Positions 46,192-55,389 of a stretch of DNA of 64,000 nucleotides are shown in pieces. Position 1 is the stretch's first letter, and every line of letters begins with the position of its first letter. This DNA is from Bacillus fungorum (GTDB taxonomy: Bacteria; Bacillota; Bacilli; Bacillales; Bacillaceae_G): contig NZ_NWUW01000001.1 of assembly GCF_002746455.1 (NCBI RefSeq), forward strand, positions 248,001 to 312,000, in the 5' to 3' direction. Below the pieces are notes generated by a model. That model was not told the origin of the DNA, did no database searches, and saw only the letters and a program-made list of their open reading frames with translations. The translations under genes and the position numbers were made by a program.

Positions 46192-46625
46192 GTTTTTTTA
46201 ATAGGAATGGGTATTTCGTTTACAGTACATGATACAAGTAGTACTGTTATTGTAGTGAAAATATGTCGCTTATGAGAACAAAATTTTAACAAATTACATA
46301 GAATACATTAGATTACATGTTTAAAAAATATTTTTTATTACATTAATTTTGCTAGAGTTCATTTGCTCTAAGGTGATGAATATTGAAGTGATAATGAGCG
46401 GTGGATGTTTCTTTTAACTTTCATATAACAGCGTTTCTTCTTTTATCTACTTAGAAAAAATAGTACTGAAACATATATTTGACTTTCTTCTTTTCGCTTT
46501 GTATGATTATCAAGTTGTTTTAAGCCCTTCTCACTCTGTTGAAAATATTGTAAAATGAATGTGATATGAAAAGAGTGGTTGAGGGGATTAATAGTTTGTA
46601 ACTTTTGTAAGAAGGGATAAGGGTT
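46192..46625 (+). other. Long AT-rich intergenic region upstream of ribT
   Basis: About 430 bases. I see no FMN riboswitch, no long hairpin and no convincing gene. A 22-codon frame starting at 46208 lacks a binding site. The ribT promoter probably lies near 46540-46570 (ttgaaa, then gtaaaat). Confidence 0.5.
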
Positions 46626-46994
46626 ATGTTAATTCGTTTTAAAAAAAGTTATGAAAAGATTGCAATGGGGCTTCTTTCATTTATGCCAACTGAAAAAGAT
46701 GTGAAAACATTACAATTGACTATGAAAGATTATGAAGCAAAGGATGATTGGCAATTGTATTTGTGGAAACAAAATGAAGATTTTGTTGGGATAATGGGGA
46801 TTGTAAAAAAAGAGAATCAAGTTTTGGAAATCCAGCATTTGAGTGTGAACCCATCTCACCGTCATATGGGTATTGGGACGAAGATGGTTCAAGAGTTAAA
46901 GAGTAAATTTCTTGAGTTTACAATTTGCGGAAATGAGCAAACAGCAAGTTTTTGCAAAAAGTGTAAAGGGCTTGAACAAAATATACATTCGTGA
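46626..46994 (+). CDS. ribT: RibT, GNAT-type acetyltransferase
   Basis: 122 residues. IRFKKSYEKIAMGLLSFMP opening and IQHLSVNPSHRHMGIGTKMVQEL (acetyl-CoA loop HMGIGT) match B. subtilis RibT, a small GNAT protein encoded at the end of the rib operon there. Here it stands alone between ppiB and ypuF, more than 40 kb from ribDEBAH. Substrate not established. Confidence 0.9.
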   Translation: MLIRFKKSYEKIAMGLLSFMPTEKDVKTLQLTMKDYEAKDDWQLYLWKQNEDFVGIMGIVKKENQVLEIQHLSVNPSHRHMGIGTKMVQELKSKFLEFTICGNEQTASFCKKCKGLEQNIHS

Positions 46995-47014
46995 AAGCAG
47001 AGATAAGTAGTTTA

Positions 47015-47542
47015 TTATCTCTGCTTTCTTTTTTGTAATTGTTCGTTTCGTTCAGCAATGACTTCTGTTCGATCACGTAATGTGTGCTTATGTATTATAT
47101 ATTCGTTAGAAGTAGCATTCACGTCTTTCCAAGGGAGGTTTTGTTTCTGACATAGTTCCATGCAGTGCTTTTCTAATGCTGTATCCGATAAGGGGAAAAA
47201 TAGCGGTGTAAAACCTTCTTCTTTCTGTATAGATTGCAATCTATCCGTGAGTAAGAATAGAAGTTGTGTCTGGTTTATTCCTAAACGTAGTAAAGGTGCA
47301 CTGTTTTTTTCTAAAATCGCTATTGCGCTTTTCATCATCTTTTCTGCGCCATTCCAGTTAGAGCGTCTTTGATGGTATAAAGAAACTGCAATTTGAATAA
47401 GACCGACTAAGTAATTATCACGATCTCCCCTTGGTTTTGTTTTCCAATATTCTTCTAGTATTTCGTGGCATTCAAAATAATCATAATCTCCGTGAAAATG
47501 AATTAAAAATTGTATGTATTCGGTAGGATACATTTTCTTCAC
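47015..47542 (-). CDS. ypuF: DUF309-family protein, YpuF-like
   Basis: 175 residues. FECHEILEEYWKT is the DUF309 signature (H-E-LEE-W), followed by YLVGLIQIAVSLYHQRRSNWNGA. Helical, cytoplasmic; function unknown. In B. subtilis ypuF also precedes scpA. Site aggggtgaag before ATG. Confidence 0.88.
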   Translation of the reverse strand: MKKMYPTEYIQFLIHFHGDYDYFECHEILEEYWKTKPRGDRDNYLVGLIQIAVSLYHQRRSNWNGAEKMMKSAIAILEKNSAPLLRLGINQTQLLFLLTDRLQSIQKEEGFTPLFFPLSDTALEKHCMELCQKQNLPWKDVNATSNEYIIHKHTLRDRTEVIAERNEQLQKRKQR

Positions 47543-47579
47543 CCCTGTTTAACGGTTATAAATACAAGTGTATCATAGA

Positions 47580-47633
47580 AATATGAACAATAAACGACTA
47601 GGGAATTTTCCCTAGTCGTTTATTGTTCATATT
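47580..47633. terminator. 26-bp perfect palindrome after the YjcZ-type gene
   Basis: Two 26-base arms centred at 47606/47607 with a two-base loop; left arm begins aatatgaacaataaacga and the right arm mirrors it. The right end overlaps the YjcZ stop codon. No long T-run follows on either side, but its place suggests a minus-strand terminator or mRNA-end stabiliser. Confidence 0.7.
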
Positions 47634-47727
47634 AGCAGAAGCAAGCTGCCCCTACAATAATTAGTAAAATAAACAATACAACAAGTAATGCGAACCCACC
47701 GCTAAAACCGCAATCAACGTGACCCAT
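47632..47727 (-). CDS. YjcZ-family sporulation peptide
   Basis: 31 residues: MGHVDCGFSGGFALLVVLFI followed by LLIIVGAACFC. The pattern GFSGGFALLVVLFILLIIVG is the YjcZ/sporulation peptide signature: a glycine-rich head and one membrane helix, as in proteins found in spore coats. Strong site taggaggtc precedes ATG. Too short for routine gene calling. A CATANNNTA element at 47765-47773 upstream could be a SigK-like -10, without a clear -35. Confidence 0.87.
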   Translation of the reverse strand: MGHVDCGFSGGFALLVVLFILLIIVGAACFC

Positions 47728-47896
47728 AGTTTTTTGACCTCCTACATTGTTCTTACTACACTGTTATCATATGAAGTGGTGGGCATGATGACATAGGCAT
47801 CGGTCTATTTTTAATTAAATTTCTTAAAAAGGTTGGATAGAACATGAGTATGCTCTATACTTATGTTGTTATAGAAAAAATGTGGTGGGATGCTTT

Positions 47897-48640
47897 GTGC
47901 AGTATAATTTTAAAGTAGAGGCTTTTGAAGGGCCTTTAGATTTATTGTTACATTTAATACATCGTTATGAAATTGACATATATAATATTCCTGTAGCGGA
48001 AATTACAGAGCAATATTTATCTTATGTTCATACGATGAAAGAACTACAATTAGATGTTGCAAGTGAGTATTTAGTAATGGCTGCAACGTTATTACAAATT
48101 AAAAGTAAAATGTTGTTGCCGAAACATGAAGAAGATGTACTTGATAACGGTGATGACTTTATAGATGATCCTCGTCAAGAATTGATGGAGAGGTTAATTG
48201 AATATAAGAAATATAAGCAAGTTGCTACTGAGCTAAAAGAAAGAGAACAAGAAAGAGCACAGCTATATACACGTCCGCCAATTGATTTTACATCATTGCA
48301 ACAAGAAGAGGAGACGAACTTGCCTCTTGATGTTACGTTATATGATATGCTAGCGGCATTTCAAAAATTAATGCGCCGTAAAAAAGCAAAGAAACCTGTA
48401 ACAACACGTATTACTCGTCAAGAAATACCAATTGAACAGCGCATGACTGATATTTTAAAGCAGTTAGAAATACAAGGTGGTCGTCAAAGTTTTTATGATT
48501 TGTTTGTTGATGATGAACGGGAAATAATGGTTGTAACATTTTTAGCGGTTCTTGAGCTTATGAAAAATCAACAAATCATAATTGAACAAGAACATAATTT
48601 TGATGAAATTTTCGTATCAAGCTATACTAAATCTGCATAG
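47897..48640 (+). CDS. scpA: Segregation and condensation protein A
   Basis: 247 residues from the GTG at 47897 ([22 protein letters not shown]), which matches the family start; the frame is open 15 bases earlier. Kleisin partner of SMC: N-terminal SMC-binding helices, acidic middle, C-terminal winged helix ([23 protein letters not shown]). Works with ScpB and Smc in chromosome condensation. Confidence 0.95.
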   Translation: MQYNFKVEAFEGPLDLLLHLIHRYEIDIYNIPVAEITEQYLSYVHTMKELQLDVASEYLVMAATLLQIKSKMLLPKHEEDVLDNGDDFIDDPRQELMERLIEYKKYKQVATELKEREQERAQLYTRPPIDFTSLQQEEETNLPLDVTLYDMLAAFQKLMRRKKAKKPVTTRITRQEIPIEQRMTDILKQLEIQGGRQSFYDLFVDDEREIMVVTFLAVLELMKNQQIIIEQEHNFDEIFVSSYTKSA

Positions 48641-48722
48641 AGTTAGTATGGAAAATGGGATAGAAATACTCTATCTCATGCTAGGTTTGAATGTATCGTT
48701 TGGAACAAGAGAAAAAATATTG

Positions 48723-48754
48723 AACCGAACGCATTAATTGTGATTCGGTTTTTT
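48723..48754 (+). terminator. Possible terminator between scpA and scpB
   Basis: aaccgaa / ttcggtt with a 14-base loop and T-run. It suggests partial separation of scpA and scpB transcription, which are 158 bases apart. Confidence 0.6.
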
Positions 48755-48798
48755 GATGTGTATTTTTATGGAGAAAATAGGAGGAAGGAGCTCGTAAA

Positions 48799-49371
48799 AT
48801 GGATAGAACAGAACAGAAATCAATTATTGAAGGGCTTTTATTTGTTTCTGGTGATGAAGGGATTTATCCAGAACAAATAGCGAAAGTCCTTGAAATTGAA
48901 GGAAACGAAGTAATCGATATTTTAGAAGAAATGCAAAAAGAATGTGAAGGTGCACACCGCGGTTTGCAAATTGTACAGTATGCAAAAGTATATCGTTTTG
49001 CTACAAAGAAAGAACATGCATCGTACTATCAAAAACTAATAGATATCCCAACAGCTGCTTCGCTCTCTCAGGCTGCTCTAGAAACGTTAGCGATTGTTGC
49101 ATATCGTCAACCAATTACAAGAACTGAAATGGAAGAGATTAGAGGGGTAAAAACCGATAAGGCGTTACAAACGTTAGTTTCACACTTACTTATAAAAGAA
49201 ATGGGAAGAGCAGAAGGACCTGGGCGTCCTATTTTATATGGAACGACAAAAGAATTTTTGGACACGTTTGGATTAAAAACATTAGATGATTTACCTCCGC
49301 TTTCTGAAGAAAACGAACAAATGAATGAAGCGGATTTATTCTTCGGTTCTTTACAAGAGATATCGAAATAA
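48799..49371 (+). CDS. scpB: Segregation and condensation protein B
   Basis: 190 residues, two winged-helix domains: [25 protein letters not shown] and [35 protein letters not shown], then [18 protein letters not shown]. Site ggaaggagc before ATG. Confidence 0.96.
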   Translation: MDRTEQKSIIEGLLFVSGDEGIYPEQIAKVLEIEGNEVIDILEEMQKECEGAHRGLQIVQYAKVYRFATKKEHASYYQKLIDIPTAASLSQAALETLAIVAYRQPITRTEMEEIRGVKTDKALQTLVSHLLIKEMGRAEGPGRPILYGTTKEFLDTFGLKTLDDLPPLSEENEQMNEADLFFGSLQEISK

Positions 49372-49399
49372 AAGCTTAGCATTTTGCTAAGCTTTTTTT
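49369..49399 (+). terminator. Terminator after scpB
   Basis: aaagcttagca / tgctaagcttt with T-run. Confidence 0.88.
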
Positions 49400-49449
49400 G
49401 TATATCAATTATATACCGTGCCATACTAATTGAAAAAAGGAGACGAGTT

Positions 49450-50352
49450 ATGAGAGGTATGCGAAGTATATTATTATTAGTTTCTGTTTTGTTATGCTTT
49501 TCTTTAAATAGTGCATCGGCTAAAAGATATATGATGTCTATTCATACTGCGTCTCCTTTACATATGCAGCGGCAACATTTTGGTAAAATGAAAGTGAGTT
49601 TCTTAAAAGTAGGGCAAGGTGATGCAACACTTATTACATTGCCAAATGGACAAACGATGTTAATTGATGGGGGACCTTATGAAGCCGGTGAGGTTATTAT
49701 CCAAAAACTAATGGAAAAAGGGATTAACCATTTAGATGCTATCGTCAGTACTCATCCTGATATGGATCACATTGGAGGGCTCATTCCGATTGTAGAGCAA
49801 ATGCCGGTTTCACTTATATTAGATAGTGGAAAAACATATAGTTCTTTTACTTATCACACGTATCGGAATCATATTAAAAAAAGAGGAATTCCTTTCGTTT
49901 CAGTAAAAGAGGGACAATACATACCGCTAGATCCGCATGTGTCCATACAAGTATTAAACAATGGGAAATCAAAAGATGAAAATAATGAATCTTCAATTGT
50001 GTTAAAGGTACGATACGGAAAAGCGGATTTTTTACTAATGGGTGATGCTGATGTGCGGACGGAAACTGAAATATTAAAGCAATTTGATGTACATGCAGAT
50101 GTGTTAAAGGTGGGACATCACGGCTCATATACTTCAACAAGTGAAATGTTTATAAAGAAGGTAGAACCACAGTTCGCGATTCTTTCATATGGGAGCAGAA
50201 ATCCGTATGGACATCCGCATCAGAGTGTAGTGAGACGATTAAAACGACATGGTATAATGATATATGGAACAAATAAACGTACAATAGAAATGGAAACAGA
50301 CGGCGAGCATATTACAATAGGCTCTAGTGGATTAATGCCATTACTTAAGTGA
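49450..50352 (+). CDS. Secreted metallo-beta-lactamase-fold hydrolase (ComEC C-terminal domain type)
   Basis: 300 residues. Signal peptide to about residue 24 (LLLVSVLLCFSLNSASA). The hydrolase domain has VGQGDATLITLPNGQTMLIDGGPY, the metal motif STHPDMDHIGGL, LLMGDAD and LKVGHHGSYTSTSE, as in the soluble C-terminal domain of ComEC. Probably an extracellular nuclease or phosphodiesterase; not proven. Start ATG behind aaaggagac. Confidence 0.9.
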   Translation: MRGMRSILLLVSVLLCFSLNSASAKRYMMSIHTASPLHMQRQHFGKMKVSFLKVGQGDATLITLPNGQTMLIDGGPYEAGEVIIQKLMEKGINHLDAIVSTHPDMDHIGGLIPIVEQMPVSLILDSGKTYSSFTYHTYRNHIKKRGIPFVSVKEGQYIPLDPHVSIQVLNNGKSKDENNESSIVLKVRYGKADFLLMGDADVRTETEILKQFDVHADVLKVGHHGSYTSTSEMFIKKVEPQFAILSYGSRNPYGHPHQSVVRRLKRHGIMIYGTNKRTIEMETDGEHITIGSSGLMPLLK

Positions 50353-50462
50353 GTAATATGATAGGGAGTATTCTCCCTTTTTGGAAAAGTGAATAACATA
50401 TATTATAATTGCAAGAGACGCACCAAATTTCCTTTTTGTTAAACAAAGAGGAAATTTCATTA
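50353..50462 (+). promoter_or_regulatory. Upstream region of nagA with a long inverted repeat
   Basis: aaatttccttttt / aaagaggaaattt (50425-50457) forms an almost perfect stem with one T-G pair. No T-run on the plus strand follows directly. Either a terminator for the upstream gene or a regulatory hairpin. Confidence 0.5.
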
Positions 50463-50463
50463 G

Positions 50464-50478
50464 AATGTATAGACAACT
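50464..50478. promoter_or_regulatory. Candidate NagR (YvoA) operator
   Basis: aatgtatagacaact resembles the GntR/HutC NagR box of the type atggtatagacaact that I recall from B. subtilis nag genes. Located 76 bases before nagA, with NagR encoded in the same operon. Confidence 0.6.
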
Positions 50479-50553
50479 ACTCGTGCATATATTAAGATGG
50501 AATTAGGCGAATAAGGTAATAATAACAAGTAGGTATTTCATGGGAAAGGATCG

Positions 50554-51702
50554 ATGAAAATGAAAACGCAAGTTGTCATCAATGCCAAAATTTATACAGG
50601 TCAAGAAGTAGTGGAAAACGGATTTATTCGTTACGCAGAAACAATTAAAGAAATTGGTTTGATGGCTCAATATGTATCACAAGAAGATGAAACTGTTTTA
50701 GATGCGGCAGGAAAAATTGTGATTCCAGGTATGATTGATGTTCATATTCATGGTGGATACGATATTGATGCGATGGATGCAAATAGCGATGGGTTAGTAA
50801 CTCTAGGGAAAGAAATGTTAAAAGAAGGAGTTACAACTTACTTCCCAACAACAATGACACAAGCTCCAGAAGCAATTGAAGCAGCACTACATGCTGCGAA
50901 GGAAGCGAAAGAAAAAGGAGCACATTTCGAATATATTCACTTAGAAGGACCGTATGTTTCAAAAAAACGTGCAGGTGCACAACCACTTGAACATATTGTT
51001 CCTGCGAATATTGAACAATTTAAACAATGGCAGGAAGCAAGCGGGAATCTAATTAAATTAGTAACATATGCACCTGAAGAAGAAGGTGCGTTAGAGTTTG
51101 AGCAGTATCTTGCTGAAACTGGTGTTGTTGGCACAATGGGGCATACAGATGCAATTGATGCGCAACTAAAAAATAGAAACATTACACATGCAACGCACTT
51201 ATACAATCAAATGCGTGGATTACATCACCGTGAACCAGGAGTTGTTGGTCATGTGTTATTAAATCCAGATGTAATGGTTGAAGTAATTACAGATGGTATT
51301 CACATTCACCCTGATATGGTGAAATTAGCATATAAATTAAAAGGACCGAAAAAAGTAAGTGTTATTACTGACGCAATGCGTGCAAAAGGTCTTGAAGATG
51401 GATTATATGAGCTTGGCGGACAGCCAGTACATGTAAAAGATGGTAGTGCTCGATTAGAAGATGGAACGTTAGCTGGTAGTATTTTAAAAATGGATCAAGC
51501 TTTCCGAAATGTAATTGAATTTACAGGTTGTTCAATCGAAGATGCAGTACTGATGACATCAGTGAACCAAGCAGAAGAGTTTGGATTAAATAATAAAGGT
51601 GCATTAGCGGTAGGAAAAGATGCAGACTTTGTTGTGATGAATGAAGATTTACATGTATATGATACGGTGCGTTTAGGAATTCATATGAAGGAAGGGAAGT
51701 AA
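50554..51702 (+). CDS. nagA: N-acetylglucosamine-6-phosphate deacetylase
   Basis: 382 residues. Amidohydrolase fold: metal motif PGMIDVHIHGGYDIDAMD, HLEGPYVSKKRAGA, MGHTDA, ATHLYNQMRGLHHREPG, ITDAMRAKG. Converts GlcNAc-6-P to GlcN-6-P and acetate. Second ATG six bases downstream is possible. First gene of nagA-nagB-nagR. Confidence 0.96.
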   Translation: MKMKTQVVINAKIYTGQEVVENGFIRYAETIKEIGLMAQYVSQEDETVLDAAGKIVIPGMIDVHIHGGYDIDAMDANSDGLVTLGKEMLKEGVTTYFPTTMTQAPEAIEAALHAAKEAKEKGAHFEYIHLEGPYVSKKRAGAQPLEHIVPANIEQFKQWQEASGNLIKLVTYAPEEEGALEFEQYLAETGVVGTMGHTDAIDAQLKNRNITHATHLYNQMRGLHHREPGVVGHVLLNPDVMVEVITDGIHIHPDMVKLAYKLKGPKKVSVITDAMRAKGLEDGLYELGGQPVHVKDGSARLEDGTLAGSILKMDQAFRNVIEFTGCSIEDAVLMTSVNQAEEFGLNNKGALAVGKDADFVVMNEDLHVYDTVRLGIHMKEGK

Positions 51703-51706
51703 TTAA

Positions 51707-52495
51707 ATGAATATTCTTGTTGTAAAAACTCCAGAAGAACTAGCAGAAGCAGGTTATAAATTAATTGAAGAAGTTGTAAAAACAAAAGAAAATCCAACAT
51801 TAGGAATGGCTACAGGAAGCTCTCCATTAGGTATTTATGCAGAAATGCGAAAAAATAAACTTGATACAAGCCGTGTAACCACTGTAAACTTAGATGAGTA
51901 CGTAAATTTACCACATGAAGATAAAAACAGCTATCACTATTTCATGCAAGAACAGTTGTTTGATCATCTTCCATTTAAACAAACTTATGTACCAAACGGG
52001 ATGGCAAGTGATTTAGAGGAAGAGTGCAAACGTTACGAGGGCATTCTAGCTGCTAACCCAGTTGACCTACAGATTCTTGGAATCGGTGAAAACGGTCACA
52101 TCGGATTTAACGAACCAGGAACACCGTTTAATTCTCCAACAAACATTGTTGAATTAACAGAATCTACACGCCAAGCAAACCTTCGCTTCTTCGAAAAAGA
52201 AGAAGATGTGCCAACTCATGCGATTACAATGGGAATCGGAAGCATTATGAAAGCGAAACAAATTCTACTTGTTGCTATGGGTTCTAAAAAGGCAGAAGCT
52301 CTTAAAGAATTATTGCAAGGTGCATATAGTGAAGCGTGTCCTGCTACAGTTTTACAACGTCATCCGAATGTAACCGTAATCGCTGATCAAGAAGCTCTAT
52401 CTTTATGCAGTGAGGCGATTGCTGATGAACATCGACAAGTATTCACCATTTCCGATCTATTATCAGATTCAAGAGTGGGTGAAACAGCTAATTGA
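51707..52495 (+). CDS. nagB: Glucosamine-6-phosphate deaminase
   Basis: 262 residues. [37 protein letters not shown] (catalytic Asp/His region) and the GSKKAEAL end. Gives fructose-6-P and ammonia. Four bases after nagA; its last 71 bases overlap nagR. Confidence 0.96.
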   Translation: MNILVVKTPEELAEAGYKLIEEVVKTKENPTLGMATGSSPLGIYAEMRKNKLDTSRVTTVNLDEYVNLPHEDKNSYHYFMQEQLFDHLPFKQTYVPNGMASDLEEECKRYEGILAANPVDLQILGIGENGHIGFNEPGTPFNSPTNIVELTESTRQANLRFFEKEEDVPTHAITMGIGSIMKAKQILLVAMGSKKAEALKELLQGAYSEACPATVLQRHPNVTVIADQEALSLCSEAIADEHRQVFTISDLLSDSRVGETAN

Positions 52496-53156
52496 GGACG
52501 GCGAATGGAAGCCGGGAGATAAAATCCCATCTGAGAATGAACTTTGCGATAAGTTCGAAGTGAGTCGTATGACAATCAGACAGGCGATTAATAATTTAGT
52601 GGAACAAGGTTATTTATATCGGAAACGTGGAATCGGTACGTTTGTCCAACTTCCGAAAGTGGAACAAAAGTTGCAAGGAATGACGGGATTCACAGAAGAT
52701 ATGATTTCTCGTGGGATGAACCCAAGTAGTCAATTACTTAGTTTCCGCCTAGTTCCAGCTACTGCGAAAATAGCAGACCGGTTGAGAATACAGGAGGGAG
52801 AGTCGGTTTATGAAGTGAGACGTATTCGTTTAGCTGATGATGAACCGATTGCTTTTGAGACGACATATTTGTCGCCAGCTCTTGTAAAAGATATTAACGA
52901 AGAAATATTGCAACAATCTTTATATGAACATTTAGAGAAAAAACTGGGCTTTAAACTTGTTAGCGCTACTCAATCAATTGAAGCTTCAATTGCAACGGAT
53001 AATGAAGCTGAACATCTGCATATTCCTAAAAAGGCGCCTGTACTTGTAATGCGCCAGTGGTCATATTCAGAAGGTGAAGTGCCGTTAGAGTATGTGAAAT
53101 GTATTTATCGCGGGGATCGTTATAAGTTTATTACAAACATCGCACGTAATAAATAA
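52425..53156 (+). CDS. nagR: GntR/HutC-family regulator of GlcNAc use
   Basis: 243 residues. N-terminal winged helix: [69 protein letters not shown]-terminal UTRA effector domain ([22 protein letters not shown]). ATG at 52425 matches the family start ([13 protein letters not shown]) but lies inside nagB, 71 bases before its end; weak site gtgaggcg. GlcN-6-P or GlcNAc-6-P relieves DNA binding in B. subtilis. Confidence 0.93.
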   Translation: MNIDKYSPFPIYYQIQEWVKQLIEDGEWKPGDKIPSENELCDKFEVSRMTIRQAINNLVEQGYLYRKRGIGTFVQLPKVEQKLQGMTGFTEDMISRGMNPSSQLLSFRLVPATAKIADRLRIQEGESVYEVRRIRLADDEPIAFETTYLSPALVKDINEEILQQSLYEHLEKKLGFKLVSATQSIEASIATDNEAEHLHIPKKAPVLVMRQWSYSEGEVPLEYVKCIYRGDRYKFITNIARNK

Positions 53157-53211
53157 TATATTTCAGTTTGTGAAGTACAGTGAAGTGTAAATTGTTTAAC
53201 ATGTAAAGAAA

Positions 53212-53254
53212 TAAAAATACGACTCATCCTTACAAGGAGTGAGTCGTATTTTTA
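53212..53254. terminator. Bidirectional terminator nagR / HAD phosphatase
   Basis: aaaatacgactca / tgagtcgtatttt with a second inner stem. Confidence 0.88.
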
Positions 53255-54036
53255 TTATGAGCAATTACGTGGTTAACAGCGTCTTTAACCTTATTTACTA
53301 CATAGTGAGCGTGTTCTTTTACTGCTTCATCTGCTTGAGACATAGCAAAACTGTGAGGAGTTAAAGAAAACATTGGAATATCATTATAAGAATCCCCTAT
53401 GCAAGCAATTTCCTCTGGTTGTATTTGAAACTCTTTTAATAAAATAGAAATAGCAGAACCTTTACTAATATTAGGTGGCATTACATCTAAACATTGTTCT
53501 GCTGAAATGAAGGTACTAACTTTTTCGTGGAATTTTTCATCAATTTTTTTCTGAAGGAGTTGTAAGCTTTCCTTTGTTCCACCGACAGAGATTTTATTTG
53601 GGAAAATTGTATCGTCAATTTTCTGTAATAGATGAGGTTCTTCAACAGAAGTCATCGTTATTTGTTGTTCCAGCTCATGAATAAACGGTGTTTTCTCTTC
53701 AATGTAATAATTATGCTCATCACTTACATAACGAAAATAAGGATCTTCATTTGTCATTGCTAACAGATCAGGTAGAATACTCGAATCGAATGTTGCGGAT
53801 AATAGTTGCTTGTTTTCGTGTGTGTACACGAAAACACCATTTACACTAATACGATGGAAATTTGTATTTACAGCTTTCATTAAGCTTGCAATTTCATTAT
53901 CAAGTCGGCCAGAAGCGAAACAAAGAATAACATTTTGCTCAGCAAGACTACGAAGTGCTACAATATCCTGTTCGTCAATGAAACCTCCATGTTGCATCAT
54001 TGTACCATCGATATCACTTACAAACATTTTAATCAT
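53230..54036 (-). CDS. HAD-superfamily (Cof-type) phosphatase
   Basis: 268 residues. Motif I FVSDIDGTMM, motif II SVNGVFV, KGSAI, motif IV GDSYNDIPMFSLTPHSFAMSQA. Same subfamily as the protein at 43849, with a longer cap domain. Substrate unknown. Divergent from glcT. Confidence 0.9.
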   Translation of the reverse strand: MIKMFVSDIDGTMMQHGGFIDEQDIVALRSLAEQNVILCFASGRLDNEIASLMKAVNTNFHRISVNGVFVYTHENKQLLSATFDSSILPDLLAMTNEDPYFRYVSDEHNYYIEEKTPFIHELEQQITMTSVEEPHLLQKIDDTIFPNKISVGGTKESLQLLQKKIDEKFHEKVSTFISAEQCLDVMPPNISKGSAISILLKEFQIQPEEIACIGDSYNDIPMFSLTPHSFAMSQADEAVKEHAHYVVNKVKDAVNHVIAHNKNTTHSL

Positions 54037-54201
54037 ATTGCGGTCTCCTTTCTATGTACAGTTGCTCTTACATTATACGCATCATATATAAACATGTCTA
54101 AAAAATGAATTTTTATGAAATGGTAGATGTTTTACATTGACGACAAAGAAGGATGTTCTGTAACATAAAAGCAGGCTATTTAAGTACGAGGGTGGTGTTA
54201 T

Positions 54202-55050
54202 ATGAGTAATTATCTAGAAATTAAAAAAGTTTTAAATAATAATGTCATCATTGCTAGCCATCCTGAACACGAGGAAGTAGTAGTGATTGGTAAAGGAATT
54301 GGATTTGGAAAAAAAGCGAAAGATGTATTGGAGCAAGAACAAATTGAAAAAATGTTTGTTTTAAAAAATGAACGTGATCGTGAACAATACAAACTGTTAG
54401 TGCCGCATGTGAGTGAAAAATTAATTGAATTAATGAATGATATTATGTTCTATATTCAAGAAAAAGCAAAATCACCATTGAATGAACATATTCATATCGC
54501 TTTAACAGATCATATTTCTTTTGCAATTAAGCGATTAAAACAAGGACTTACAATTGATAATCCTTTTTTAGTTGAAACGAAAATGCTCTATCCAGAAGAG
54601 TATGAAATTGCTGAAGGTGTTGTAGACCTTTTAAATTCTCGTTTGCAAATTACATTGCCAGAAGGAGAAATTGGTTTTATTGCACTCCATATTTACAGTG
54701 CACTTACAAATTCAGATTTATCTTCAGTTAATCAAAACTCCCGTCTCATTGCACAGCTTGTATCTTTAATTGAGACAAACTTACAAATTACATTAGACCA
54801 AGAAAGTATCCACTATTTACGCCTTATTCGTCATTTGCAATATGCTATTGAACGGGTGAAAAAAGGAGAGAAAGTAGAGGAATCACAAAGTTTTGCTGAG
54901 TTATTAAAGGCGGAATATCCTGTCTGTTATAATTTAGCTTGGAAGCTAGTTAAGGTCATGCAAACAGAATTGCAACTTCCTGTATATGAAGCAGAAAGTA
55001 TATATTTAACGATGCACCTGCAGCGCTTAATGAAAGCAGAGCATGTGTAA
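54202..55050 (+). CDS. glcT: GlcT transcription antiterminator (BglG family)
   Basis: 282 residues. RNA-binding CAT domain (residues 1-55: LEIKKVLNNNVIIASHPEHEEVVVIGKGIGFGKKAKD), PRD1 (about 65-170; HIALTDHISFAIKRL with the conserved His) and PRD2 (about 175-280; HYLRLIRHLQYAIERV). Binds the RAT sequence in the ptsG leader when not phosphorylated by PtsG. Directly upstream of ptsG, as in B. subtilis. Confidence 0.94.
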   Translation: MSNYLEIKKVLNNNVIIASHPEHEEVVVIGKGIGFGKKAKDVLEQEQIEKMFVLKNERDREQYKLLVPHVSEKLIELMNDIMFYIQEKAKSPLNEHIHIALTDHISFAIKRLKQGLTIDNPFLVETKMLYPEEYEIAEGVVDLLNSRLQITLPEGEIGFIALHIYSALTNSDLSSVNQNSRLIAQLVSLIETNLQITLDQESIHYLRLIRHLQYAIERVKKGEKVEESQSFAELLKAEYPVCYNLAWKLVKVMQTELQLPVYEAESIYLTMHLQRLMKAEHV

Positions 55051-55074
55051 AAAGACATATATTTTTGTCTAAAA

Positions 55075-55088
55075 TGAAAACGTTAAAA
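55075..55088. promoter_or_regulatory. Possible cre site upstream of ptsG
   Basis: tgaaaacgttaaaa resembles the catabolite-responsive element consensus; a second element-like cgaaaacgtttgcc occurs at 55174. Binding by CcpA is inferred only. Confidence 0.4.
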
Positions 55089-55095
55089 AAAATCA

Positions 55096-55124
55096 TTGAA
55101 TCGCTTACAATAGTTATGTATAAT
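55096..55124 (+). promoter_or_regulatory. SigA promoter of ptsG
   Basis: TTGAAT (55096-55101), 17 bases, TATAAT (55119-55124). It gives a leader of about 260 bases before ptsG. Confidence 0.8.
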
Positions 55125-55220
55125 AACTATTGCAAAGTTATACAATTTTCGACAAACACATTAAGGTAAGTAACGAAAACGTTTGCCGTAATTATAGTGA
55201 ACTTATACGTAAAACTATTT

Positions 55221-55345
55221 TTGACACGTGTTACTGATTCGATCAGGCATGAGTGGAGAAAAGCAAGGAATGTAAGCTAGAGAAAGGGATATACTACCCT
55301 TTGTATAGCTATCGTTCTATCTTTTTTTCCTCATGCCTTTTTGGC
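55221..55345 (+). promoter_or_regulatory. GlcT antiterminator RAT and terminator in the ptsG leader
   Basis: acacgtgttactgattcgat then caggcatgag (55224-55253) is the RAT sequence type known for B. subtilis ptsG. The overlapping terminator pairs ggcatgag (55246-55253) with ctcatgcc (55332-55339), followed by ttttt. GlcT binding to RAT prevents the terminator stem. Confidence 0.85.
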
Positions 55346-55389
55346 GTTTGTCGGAAGGTATCAATATAGATAAGAGAGGAAGGGTTTCC

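Noticed and set aside
46208..46276. 22-codon frame after ppiB
   Set aside because: No ribosome binding site and no recognisable signal peptide or family pattern.
46192..46625. FMN riboswitch or T-box before ribT
   Set aside because: None of the conserved RFN or T-box segments occur in either strand.
47580..47633. Insertion-sequence end or attachment site
   Set aside because: The palindrome has no flanking duplication and no recombinase nearby; a terminator-like role is simpler.
55221..55238. TTGACA at 55221 as a ptsG promoter
   Set aside because: It is part of the RAT sequence and has no -10 box at the right distance; the promoter at 55096 fits better.
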